8,729 nucleotides of DNA from an uncultured Erysipelotrichaceae bacterium (GTDB lineage Bacteria; Bacillota_I; Bacilli_A; Erysipelotrichales; Erysipelotrichaceae). Shown one piece after another: positions 1 through 6,198 of the stretch (positions are counted from its first letter, which is position 1; every line of letters starts with the position of its first letter). Both the position numbers and the translations under genes were made by a program. The DNA lies in contig OMUX01000011.1 in the NCBI GenBank assembly GCA_900314345.1, forward strand, positions 1 through 8,729. The letters are read 5' to 3'. A model generated the notes under the pieces. The model was not told the DNA's origin. It saw only the letters and a list, made by a program, of their open reading frames with translations, and searched no databases.

Positions 1-14
1 TAAAACAAGATAAC

Positions 15-34
15 GTATCATGACTTTATGATAC
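15..34. repeat. 7-bp perfect inverted repeat ahead of the S51-like gene
   Basis: GTATCAT at 15-21 and ATGATAC at 28-34 are perfect inverted copies separated by 6 bases. They lie 8 bases ahead of the ribosome binding site (GGAGG, 42-46) of the first gene. The right arm contains TATGAT (27-32), a 5/6 match to a -10 box, but no convincing -35 box lies at the right distance. The repeat could be a repressor operator or an RNA hairpin in the leader. Sequence upstream is cut off, so its role cannot be decided. Confidence 0.4.
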
Positions 35-51
35 AGGATACGGAGGCAAAG

Positions 52-759
52 ATGAGAATTCTTCTTGTCAATAAAACAAACTATGACCAGGACTGGGCTG
101 CAGAATCACTGATTGATGTGATCAGGCCGGACATGCATGCCCTGATCCTTCCTCTGGCCTATGACCAGGGATATTCCAGCGATGCGGACATCTACAGAGA
201 ACGCTTTTCTCAAGGCTCTGCCTACCGCTATGACCTGGAGCGGCCGTTGCGTTCCTATGGCATTCCGCAGGAGAACATCAGCTTCCTTGACTACTACAAG
301 GACAGCGGGAATGTCATGCGGGACAAGATCCGGAAGTCTGAGATTGTGTGTCTTGTGGGCAATGATCCCATGGAATGCATGCAGAGAATTGAGGACCTGG
401 ATCTTGAAAGCACATTGAAGAACTATGACGGTGTATTGATTGCTGTCTCTGCGGCAGCCAAGATCCTGCAGGATCTGTACTATGACACACTGGATGAAGA
501 CAAATACTTCCACTATGAACAGGGACTTGGCATCCTTTCCGGTGTGGATCTGGACATCCATTACATGGAAGATAAGTTCCATCTGGAAGGAATCATCCAT
601 TCCCTGCAGGAGCGTGCTGTTCCCCAGATCATCATGCCGGAGATCGGCGGGGCACTGATCGACCGTGGTCATATCAACCTGCTTGGCAATGCCTTCCTGG
701 CAGACGGGAAGGATCTGGATGAAGTGTATTCCCTGTATGAGGAAGTCAAAGAGGACTGA
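52..759 (+). CDS. Peptidase E (S51)/type-1 glutamine amidotransferase-like protein
   Basis: A 235-residue cytosolic protein with the fold signature of the S51 dipeptidase E group, whose members cut Asp-X dipeptides with a Ser-His pair. Visible landmarks are an N-terminal beta strand (MRILLVNKTN), a strand-turn CLVGNDP near residues 100-106 where the family has a GGGN-type turn, the putative nucleophile Ser133 in AVSAAAKI, and the putative His170 in DLDIHY, matching the family DxHY/F motif. The C-terminal MPEIGGALIDRG resembles the usual closing strand. The elbow is odd: the family normally shows G-x-S-A-G, but here both glycines are alanine, so activity is uncertain. I chose the ATG at 52 because GGAGG (42-46) sits 5 bases ahead; an in-frame ATG at 28 lies inside a palindrome and has no such site. 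The gene ends 2 bp before a lipid kinase, so the two are probably cotranscribed. The substrate is unknown. Confidence 0.75.
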   Translation: MRILLVNKTNYDQDWAAESLIDVIRPDMHALILPLAYDQGYSSDADIYRERFSQGSAYRYDLERPLRSYGIPQENISFLDYYKDSGNVMRDKIRKSEIVCLVGNDPMECMQRIEDLDLESTLKNYDGVLIAVSAAAKILQDLYYDTLDEDKYFHYEQGLGILSGVDLDIHYMEDKFHLEGIIHSLQERAVPQIIMPEIGGALIDRGHINLLGNAFLADGKDLDEVYSLYEEVKED

Positions 760-761
760 GT

Positions 762-1670
762 ATGAAGAAGGTACTGCTGCTTGTGAACTTCCATGCCGGC
801 ACCGGCATGATGAAGGAGAATCTTCCGGAGATGCTGGAAGTACTGAGTGCACATGGCTGTGAGTGCACGGTGTATCCCATTCCGAATCCGAACATGACAA
901 CCCATGAGATCATTGCCGGTGCAAAGGGACGCTTTGATGTCATTGCCTGTGCCGGCGGGGATGGGACATTGAACCATATGATCTCTGCCATGATTGAAAA
1001 TGATGTGGATGCGGCAATGGGCTATATTCCCAGCGGAAGCACGAATGACTTCTCCAGGAGTATTGACGGGGGAAGAAAACTCAGTATTTCCGAGCAGTGT
1101 CTTGCCATTGCGGAAGGAAAGCCGTTTGTCTATGACATCGGGAGCTTCAACGAACGGTATTTCAACTATGTCGCAGCTTTCGGTGCCCTGACCTCTGTCA
1201 GCTACAATACCTCACAGGATCTCAAGAACCTGATGGGATACGGAGCCTATATGCTCAATGCCCTGGCTTCCGTGCCGGATGGATTAAGGACAAGGATCCA
1301 TGGTGATGTGGCCATTGACGGAAAGCGTGTATCCGGAGATTACATCTTCGGCGGGGTATGCAATACCAACAGCGTGGGCGGTGTGGCAACACCTTGGCTT
1401 TCCAGGGCAGAGCTCAACGACGGTCTCTTTGAGGTTGTGCTCATTGATGCCCCGGCCAATATCCTTGAACTCAATGAAGCACTGACGGACCTCAGGTCAG
1501 GGAACAGGGAGAGTACCCATGTGCATTTCTATCAGGGAAGCGATATCTCCATGCACATGGACCAGAAGATCGTCTGGACGCTGGACGGGGAAGAGGGCAG
1601 CGCCGTCGACAATGTGGAGATCAAGGTGCTTCATAATGCCGTGAAACTGATGGTTCCGCTGGATGTTTAA
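762..1670 (+). CDS. Diacylglycerol kinase family lipid kinase (DagK/YegS/BmrU type)
   Basis: A 302-residue protein of the DagK/LCB5/YegS superfamily, which transfers phosphate from a nucleotide to a lipid hydroxyl at the inner face of the membrane. The N-terminal strand and loop LLLVNFHAGTG (5-15) corresponds to the family's NPxSGxG-type loop. GGDGTLN (65-71) is the hallmark nucleotide-binding motif, and IPSGSTNDF (89-97) matches the second conserved block (usually GT-NDF). The C-terminal beta-rich half ends in the usual strand with VLHNAVKLMVPL. The length fits the family. The ATG lies 2 bp after the previous stop, with AAAGAGG about 7 bases ahead inside the upstream gene, which suggests translational coupling. 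The substrate (diacylglycerol, undecaprenol or sphingoid base) cannot be told from sequence, so I give no gene symbol. The stop is only 13 bp from the pheST promoter and no terminator lies between. Confidence 0.9.
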   Translation: MKKVLLLVNFHAGTGMMKENLPEMLEVLSAHGCECTVYPIPNPNMTTHEIIAGAKGRFDVIACAGGDGTLNHMISAMIENDVDAAMGYIPSGSTNDFSRSIDGGRKLSISEQCLAIAEGKPFVYDIGSFNERYFNYVAAFGALTSVSYNTSQDLKNLMGYGAYMLNALASVPDGLRTRIHGDVAIDGKRVSGDYIFGGVCNTNSVGGVATPWLSRAELNDGLFEVVLIDAPANILELNEALTDLRSGNRESTHVHFYQGSDISMHMDQKIVWTLDGEEGSAVDNVEIKVLHNAVKLMVPLDV

Positions 1671-1683
1671 GGCTGGATTGCGC

Positions 1684-1712
1684 TTGTCATTCTTTGGCAG
1701 GCGGACTATAAT
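1684..1712 (+). promoter_or_regulatory. Sigma-A type promoter of the pheST operon
   Basis: TTGTCA (1684-1689, one mismatch to TTGACA) and a perfect TATAAT (1707-1712) are separated by 17 bp, the ideal spacing. Transcription should begin near 1719-1720, shortly before the first T-box element. The promoter starts 13 bp after the stop of the lipid kinase. Confidence 0.88.
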
Positions 1713-1718
1713 CACCCT

Positions 1719-1947
1719 TGTCAAAGCAATCACGAAGAGACAAGTAGCACTTCAGAGGACACCAAGAGAGGGATCCGAAAGGCTGGAAGGATCCTGTGCC
1801 GGATATGTGTGAATTCACCCTTCCAGTGAGGCCAATCCCCTCCGGATGATCCCGTTACAGATCCAATCAAGGTGCATGGCTCGCCATGAAGCAGGATGGT
1901 ACCGCGTAGTCTATTACGTTCCTGGAATGAATTTCAGGAACGTTTTT
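1719..1947 (+). promoter_or_regulatory. Phe-specific T-box riboswitch (tRNA-sensing leader)
   Basis: This leader senses uncharged tRNA-Phe and allows readthrough into pheST. Stem I can be drawn with a base of GAAG (1734-1737) and CTTC (1820-1823). Its specifier loop has AGTA on the 5' side and GAATTCAC on the 3' side, with the codon TTC (Phe) at 1814-1816. Above it lie GCAC/GTGT (1747-1750/1807-1810), an AGAGAG bulge (1765-1770) and a distal hairpin GGATCC/GGATCC (1771-1776/1789-1794). Stem III is CATGG-CTCG-CCATG (1875-1888). The T-box sequence is 1893-1906, AGGATGGTACCGCG, one base off consensus. The antiterminator is drawn as CAGGA (1892-1896) with TCCTG (1920-1924), a 7-base bulge TGGTACC (1897-1903), and GCGTA (1904-1908) with TACGT (1915-1919). 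TGGT in the bulge can pair with an ACCA tail. The unusual A1896 is matched by T1920, so pairing is kept. Confidence 0.95.
1916..1947 (+). terminator. Intrinsic terminator of the pheST T-box leader
   Basis: ACGTTCCTG (1916-1924) pairs with CAGGAACGT (1935-1943) across a 10-base loop, followed by a run of five T (1943-1947). Its 5' arm shares bases 1916-1924 with the antiterminator, so the two folds exclude each other, as expected for a transcriptional T-box switch. Confidence 0.93.
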
Positions 1948-1969
1948 ATATGTTCCAGGAGGAAGTGGA

Positions 1970-3004
1970 ATGAGCAGGATTGAAGAAGTACAGAATGCAG
2001 CGCTGCAGACAATTGCAAAGGCGAAGGACCTGGCGGAGCTGCAGGCTGCCAGGGTGCAGTATCTTGGCAAGAAGGGCAGCATCCAGGCATTGATGGCAGA
2101 GATGCGCAATCTCCCCAAGGAGGAGAAGCCGGCATTCGGCCAGATGGTCAACGCATGCAAACAGGCGGTCAGTGAAGCCATTGAGTCAAGACAGGCAGAG
2201 CTTCAGAAGGAAGCCCTTGAAAAGGGCATGGAGAGCGAGAAGATCGACATCACGCTGCCAGGCACACAGACAACCCTTGGCACGACACACCCGCTTCTGA
2301 TGATCCAGCAGGAGCTGGAGGACCTGTTCCTTGGCATGGGCTACAAGGTTGCCGAAGGACCGGAGGTTGAGCAGGACTACTATAACTTTGAACTGGCAAA
2401 CATCCCGAAGGATCATCCGGCAAGGGATATGCAGGATACGTTCTATATTGATCCCAATACACTCTTGAGAACCCATACCACGGCCATGCAGATGAGAGAG
2501 CTCGAAAAGGCACACGGAGAACTGCCGATCAAGCTGATCTGCCCGGGCAAGGTATACCGCAGAGACGATGATGATGCGACACACAGCCATCAGTTCATGC
2601 AGTGTGAAGGGCTCGTCGTGGGCGAGCATGTCACACTGGCAGACCTCAAGGGAACCCTGGAGTTCATGGCCAACAGGATGTTCGGCGAAGGAAGGAAGAT
2701 CCGATTCCGTCCATCTTACTTCCCGTTCACGGAGCCTTCCGTGGAAGTGGATGTTTCCTGCCCGTTCTGCGATGGCAAGGGATGCAGTGTATGCAAGGGC
2801 AGCGGCTGGATTGAGATCCTCGGTGCCGGCATGGTGCATCCGCATGTGCTGGAGATGAACGGCTTTGATCCGGAAAAGTGCAGCGGCTTTGCCTTCGGTG
2901 TAGGCCTTGAACGAGTTGCCATGCTGAAGTACGGCATTGATGATATCCGTAATTTCTATACCAACGATCAGAGGTTCCTGAAGAACTTCGACCGGTTTGA
3001 CTGA
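1970..3004 (+). CDS. pheS: Phenylalanyl-tRNA synthetase alpha subunit
   Basis: The catalytic alpha subunit of the (alpha-beta)2 class II synthetase that joins phenylalanine to tRNA-Phe. Residues 1-85 are the helical coiled-coil arm that contacts tRNA. The catalytic core starts at THPL (106-109) and includes motif 1, with [11 protein letters not shown] at 124-134. Motif 2 is the [13 protein letters not shown] stretch (197-209), followed by the MQCEG block. [17 protein letters not shown] (246-262) forms part of the Phe pocket, and motif 3 holds GVGLER (310-315). A four-cysteine cluster (C264, C267, C272, C275) in a CPFC...CSVC arrangement resembles a metal-binding knuckle seen in many bacterial PheS proteins. 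The length of 344 residues is normal. AGGAGG (1957-1962) sits 7 bases ahead of the ATG. Expression is governed by the upstream T-box, and pheT follows 14 bp after the stop. Confidence 0.98.
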   Translation: MSRIEEVQNAALQTIAKAKDLAELQAARVQYLGKKGSIQALMAEMRNLPKEEKPAFGQMVNACKQAVSEAIESRQAELQKEALEKGMESEKIDITLPGTQTTLGTTHPLLMIQQELEDLFLGMGYKVAEGPEVEQDYYNFELANIPKDHPARDMQDTFYIDPNTLLRTHTTAMQMRELEKAHGELPIKLICPGKVYRRDDDDATHSHQFMQCEGLVVGEHVTLADLKGTLEFMANRMFGEGRKIRFRPSYFPFTEPSVEVDVSCPFCDGKGCSVCKGSGWIEILGAGMVHPHVLEMNGFDPEKCSGFAFGVGLERVAMLKYGIDDIRNFYTNDQRFLKNFDRFD

Positions 3005-3018
3005 GGAGGAACCCTGAA

Positions 3019-5415
3019 ATGAGACTGAGCTATAAGTGGCTGAAGAAATATGTAGACCTGGAGGGTATTTCCCCCGAAGAACTGGCGGAGCAGATGACCA
3101 ATGCAGGTCTTGAAGTAGAAGGCATTGAAACGATGGCAAGCGGCACCAACCTTGTCATTGGTGAAGTTATGGAATGTGAAGACATTGAAGGCACCCACCT
3201 GCACCGTACAAAGGTAAGGATCGGTGAGAAGCCGGAGGATGTCACACAGATTGTCTGCGGCGCTCCCAACTGCCGCAAGGGACTGAAGGTCATTACCGCA
3301 CTGCCCGGGGCAAAGCTTCCTGGCGGTGTGATTGAGGCCAAGCCTTTGCATGGAGAAGAAAGCAACGGCATGCTGTGTGCGCTGTTTGAACTTGGTGTAG
3401 ACAAGAAGTATCTCCGCCAGGAACAGATTGATGGCATTGAAGAACTGCCGGCTGACGCTCCGGTAGGTGAGACAGATGTGCTTGGCTATCTTGGCTATGA
3501 TGATACGATCCTGGATGTTTCCCTGACTCCCAACAGAGCAGACTGCTCTGCCATGTGGAACATGGCAAAGGAAGTCGGTGCCATTGTGCACAGGACTGTC
3601 ACATGGCCGGACTGCGAGGGCTTAAGTGATGAAGGAAGCACACCAAGCTTCACGGTGAAGACCAATGCCAAGGGATGCGGTTTCTATTCCGGCAAGGCGG
3701 TGAACCATGTCAAGGTCGGACCTTCTCCGAAGTGGATGGCGGACTGCCTCCATGCGGCAGGCATGAACTCCATCAACAACGTCGTTGATATTTCCAACTT
3801 CGTCATGCTCGAGACCGGGCAGCCGCTGCATTACTACGATCTTTCCAAGCTGCCGCATAAGGAGATCACGGTTGTCGATGACAGGGATCTGGATATGACA
3901 GCACTGGACGGGGTTCAGTTCCATATTCAGAAGGGTGATCTACTGATCACCACTGGTGGTGAAGCCACAGGTGTTGCCGGCATCATGGGCGGTGAAGAGT
4001 CCATGATCGATGAGAATACCAATGGTATCTTTATCGAAGCTGCACACTTTGACCACGCAAGCATCCGTCATACTTCCACAAGACTCAACCTGATGACGGA
4101 AGCTGCCCAGAGATTCACCAAGGGTATTGAACCGACTGCATGGCACAAGGCAATGGACCGTTCCATTGAACTGCTGAAGAAGTACGCAGATGCGGATGGC
4201 ATTGAGGCTACCGTGACTGACGGGGATGAGGGATATACACCATTGGTTGTGACAGAGACCCTGGAGCACTGCAATGGTCTTCTTGGAACAGAGTTCAAGC
4301 TGGATGAGGTTGTGGATGTACTGAAGTGGCTGGATTTCAGGCCTGAGGTCAGCGGTACTGCCATAACCTGCCATATTCCTTCCTACCGTATTGATATTGA
4401 AGGTAAGGCAGACATTGATGAAGAAGTGATACGTCTGCTTGGATTTGATTCCCTTGGCTCCACCCTGCCGCAGGTCACGGCAACTGTCGGAAGACTTTCC
4501 GATGTACAGACCAAGCGCCGTACGACAAGGGATGTCATGAGAAGTGCTGGCCTCAATGAGATCGTTACCTATACGCTTGTATCCAGGGACTACATTGACA
4601 ATGCCTTCCAGCCGGTGGGCGAGGCAATCAGCCTTGCCATGCCGATGAGCGAGGCAAGGAAGTATATCCGTACTTCCTTGATCAACTCTGTTCTGGAATG
4701 TGTGCAGTACAATGAGGCACACTCCAATACGACAAATCATTTCTATGAGATGTCAAAGCTGTCTGCGCAGGGCAAGGAAGAAGAACGCCTTGCGATTGTG
4801 CTGGATGGTGCCATGAAGGAAGACAAGCTGCACAAGGTTTCTGAACCGGGTGATTTCTATGCCATGAAGGGCATCCTGTATGCATGGCTGGAACGCTTTG
4901 GCTTCAACGGTTCCCGTGTCTCCTGCAAAGAGAACAAGACCGATACCGAGCATTTCCATCCTTACCGTTCTGCAGAACTCTGGCTGGATCATACAAAGAT
5001 CGGTGTGTTCGGGGATGTACATCCATCCTATGCTGCAAAGTTTGATCTGAAGAACATCGTCTACGCTGAGATCTTCCTGGATCCGGTTTTCAAGGCAAGA
5101 GCTGGCCGCGTGAAGTTCGTGCCGTTAAACAACTATCCTTCTGTCGGCCGTGACATTGCACTGGTGGTGGAACAGAGTGTTACAGGCGACAAGATCCGTG
5201 AGGTTATCCGCCGCAACAGCAGGAAGCTCGTACAGGAAGCTGACATCTTCGATGTGTATGAAGGCGAGCATGTACAGAAGGGATACAAGTCTGTGGCATT
5301 GCATCTGGTGTATCAGGCCAGCGATCATACCCTGAAGGAAGAGGAGATCACAGAGGTTCATAACATGATTCTCAATGCCCTCTCCAAGCAGCTTGGGGCA
5401 CAGTTAAGAGGCTGA
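3019..5415 (+). CDS. pheT: Phenylalanyl-tRNA synthetase beta subunit
   Basis: The 798-residue beta subunit, which carries the tRNA-binding and editing functions of PheRS and hydrolyses mischarged Tyr-tRNA-Phe. Domain order is the standard bacterial one: a short N-terminal region with LSYKWLKKYVDL; an EMAP-like tRNA-binding domain at about 40-153, with VIGEVMECE, QIVCGAPNC and NGMLC; the B3/B4 editing region at about 210-385, with NVVDISNFVMLETGQPLHYYD; the B5 domain at about 400-475; a catalytic-like core at about 480-690; and a C-terminal FDX-ACB anticodon-binding domain at about 705-797, starting at NNYPSVGRDIALVV. The ribosome binding site AGGAGG (3004-3009) overlaps the last base of the pheS stop, so the two subunits are probably translated in a coupled way. 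An intrinsic terminator follows. I see no truncation or missing block. Confidence 0.98.
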   Translation: MRLSYKWLKKYVDLEGISPEELAEQMTNAGLEVEGIETMASGTNLVIGEVMECEDIEGTHLHRTKVRIGEKPEDVTQIVCGAPNCRKGLKVITALPGAKLPGGVIEAKPLHGEESNGMLCALFELGVDKKYLRQEQIDGIEELPADAPVGETDVLGYLGYDDTILDVSLTPNRADCSAMWNMAKEVGAIVHRTVTWPDCEGLSDEGSTPSFTVKTNAKGCGFYSGKAVNHVKVGPSPKWMADCLHAAGMNSINNVVDISNFVMLETGQPLHYYDLSKLPHKEITVVDDRDLDMTALDGVQFHIQKGDLLITTGGEATGVAGIMGGEESMIDENTNGIFIEAAHFDHASIRHTSTRLNLMTEAAQRFTKGIEPTAWHKAMDRSIELLKKYADADGIEATVTDGDEGYTPLVVTETLEHCNGLLGTEFKLDEVVDVLKWLDFRPEVSGTAITCHIPSYRIDIEGKADIDEEVIRLLGFDSLGSTLPQVTATVGRLSDVQTKRRTTRDVMRSAGLNEIVTYTLVSRDYIDNAFQPVGEAISLAMPMSEARKYIRTSLINSVLECVQYNEAHSNTTNHFYEMSKLSAQGKEEERLAIVLDGAMKEDKLHKVSEPGDFYAMKGILYAWLERFGFNGSRVSCKENKTDTEHFHPYRSAELWLDHTKIGVFGDVHPSYAAKFDLKNIVYAEIFLDPVFKARAGRVKFVPLNNYPSVGRDIALVVEQSVTGDKIREVIRRNSRKLVQEADIFDVYEGEHVQKGYKSVALHLVYQASDHTLKEEEITEVHNMILNALSKQLGAQLRG

Positions 5416-5433
5416 GCATTCATTGATTTCATG

Positions 5434-5458
5434 AGGTCTTCCTGCGGGAAGGCCTTTT
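5434..5458 (+). terminator. Intrinsic terminator of pheST
   Basis: AGGTCTTCC (5434-5442) pairs with GGAAGGCCT (5447-5455) through nine pairs, one of them G-U, around the loop TGCG. A T run (5455-5458) follows. It lies about 20 bp after the pheT stop and closes the operon. Confidence 0.85.
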
Positions 5459-5468
5459 GATTGCATTG

Positions 5469-5497
5469 AAAAAGCCAGAGCGTGATGCCCTGGCTTT
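5469..5497 (-). terminator. Intrinsic terminator of the small minus-strand gene
   Basis: AAAGCCAG (5471-5478) and CTGGCTTT (5490-5497) form a stem with an inner GC/GC extension (5480-5481/5487-5488). Read on the minus strand, it is followed by a run of five T (complement of 5469-5473). It sits 18 bp beyond the stop of the minus-strand gene, back to back with the pheST terminator. Confidence 0.8.
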
Positions 5498-5514
5498 GAG
5501 GAAAGGATACAGGA

Positions 5515-5868
5515 TCAGAGAATGCTGTCCGGATTGGCAACCTGGTGCAGGATGGTCAGAAACTCAATGTATGCCTTCTTCCTGCGGCGGTCGTATGTGG
5601 ACCTGGTCCAGTATGCTTCATACCAGTGCTTGTCTTCCATGGGCACCATGAACTCATTGCGGATGATCATGCGTGTATTCTGGGAGCACATGGCCATGGT
5701 CTGGTCGACGATGTAGTTGTAGCTGATGACCTGGGTCATGCGTTTCTTTTCCGGATTGATGCCTTGTCTGCCTAAGGCAAGCAGACGCTTGTGTGCGTTG
5801 TAGAGTTCGAAAATATGCCGGATCGGGATGGCATGGTTGCCGGCTGTGAGGTAAGGATTTTCTGTCAT
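5515..5868 (-). CDS. Small uncharacterised basic protein (117 aa)
   Basis: I do not recognise this family. The protein has no signal peptide or membrane segment, so it is probably cytosolic. It is rich in Arg, Lys, Tyr and Met and looks mostly helical, with a basic stretch YDRRRKKAY near residues 92-100 that could touch nucleic acid. Other landmarks are a short polar start (MTENPYLTAGN) and the RHIFELYNAHKRLLALGRQG helix near 17-36. Its reality is supported by a ribosome binding site (AAGGAG on the minus strand, about 8 bases before the ATG), a dedicated terminator after the stop, codon use like its neighbours, and a possible promoter upstream. It is transcribed alone, converging on pheT and diverging from the lipoprotein gene. 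No function should be assigned from context. Confidence 0.8.
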   Translation of the reverse strand: MTENPYLTAGNHAIPIRHIFELYNAHKRLLALGRQGINPEKKRMTQVISYNYIVDQTMAMCSQNTRMIIRNEFMVPMEDKHWYEAYWTRSTYDRRRKKAYIEFLTILHQVANPDSIL

Positions 5869-5890
5869 AATGTTTTCTCCTTGCTAGAGC

Positions 5891-5904
5891 AGCTGGTATC
5901 AGCT
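5891..5904. repeat. Near-palindrome in the leader of the 117-aa gene
   Basis: AGCTG (5891-5895) and CAGCT (5900-5904) are inverted copies around GTAT, giving 12 of 14 symmetric positions. It lies just upstream of the ribosome binding site of the minus-strand gene. It could be an operator or a small RNA hairpin; nothing else identifies it. Confidence 0.35.
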
Positions 5905-5929
5905 ATTTGGCTCTCTTCTTGACGGGCAT

Positions 5930-5958
5930 AGAATAACAGAGGAACTCTGTGCATACAA
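5930..5958 (-). promoter_or_regulatory. Possible promoter of the 117-aa gene with a palindrome in its spacer
   Basis: On the minus strand, TTGTAT (complement of 5953-5958) and TATTCT (complement of 5930-5935) are 17 bp apart. The -10 matches 4/6 and the -35 only 3/6, so this is weak. The spacer holds a perfect inverted repeat, ACAGAG (5936-5941) and CTCTGT (5945-5950), around GAA, which is where a repressor could block RNA polymerase. Confidence 0.35.
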
Positions 5959-5963
5959 CCCCG

Positions 5964-6021
5964 TTTTTCACAAGTTTGCATTACATAGGATGAATCACGG
6001 AATTATCCACAGCTTTCCACA
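5964..6021 (+). promoter_or_regulatory. DnaA-box-like cluster in the divergent intergenic region
   Basis: The 330-bp gap between the 117-aa gene and the lipoprotein gene is A+T-richer than the coding DNA. It contains TTATCCACA (6003-6011), a perfect match to the classical DnaA box. CTTTCCACA (6013-6021, 7/9) follows immediately and TTTTTCACA (5964-5972, 7/9) lies upstream, all in one orientation. Weaker reverse-strand relatives occur at 6085-6093 and 6135-6143. There is no dnaA, dnaN or other origin gene in the window. Occupation by DnaA is inference; a chance perfect 9-mer is possible. Confidence 0.4.
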
Positions 6022-6045
6022 ATTTTAAACAGGGTACCATGTACA

Positions 6046-6051
6046 TAAAAT
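6046..6051 (+). promoter_or_regulatory. Possible -10 box for the lipoprotein gene
   Basis: TAAAAT (6046-6051) is a 5/6 match to TATAAT, with TTTTAA (3/6) 17 bp upstream. It would give a leader of about 140 bases. TTGATA at 6115-6120 has no good partner downstream. No clear strong promoter is visible for this gene, so this is only the best candidate. Confidence 0.25.
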
Positions 6052-6198
6052 GTGCCAGCGATGGCAGAATTTCAACTGTGAGTTTGTGAAAATACATGGA
6101 ACTTAAACTGCGGGTTGATAAATTTACGCAATCTTGTGGGAATGATTTTGCATGAATTGCCAACCTGTGAGATGATTGTGCAGGTATCGGGAATAAGA

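Noticed and set aside
28..51. Upstream ATG at 28 as the start of the S51-like protein
   Set aside because: It lies inside a palindrome without a ribosome binding site, while the ATG at 52 has GGAGG at ideal distance and begins directly with the first beta strand.
106..900. A 264-residue minus-strand open frame opposite the S51-like and lipid kinase genes
   Set aside because: Both genes beneath it have clear family motifs and proper ribosome binding sites. The antisense frame spans their junction and shows no motif.
2186..3139. A 317-residue minus-strand open frame opposite pheS
   Set aside because: It overlaps the end of pheS and start of pheT on the other strand and has no family resemblance. 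It is a shadow frame.
3940..4740. A 266-residue minus-strand open frame within pheT
   Set aside because: It is entirely antisense to well-conserved pheT sequence, rich in Cys, His and Ile as shadow frames often are, with no supporting start signals.
6115..6198. Extended N-terminus of the lipoprotein from the start codon at 6115
   Set aside because: It would put 28 extra residues before the signal peptide, burying the lipoprotein signal. The start at 6199 gives a normal 22-residue signal ending at the lipobox Cys.
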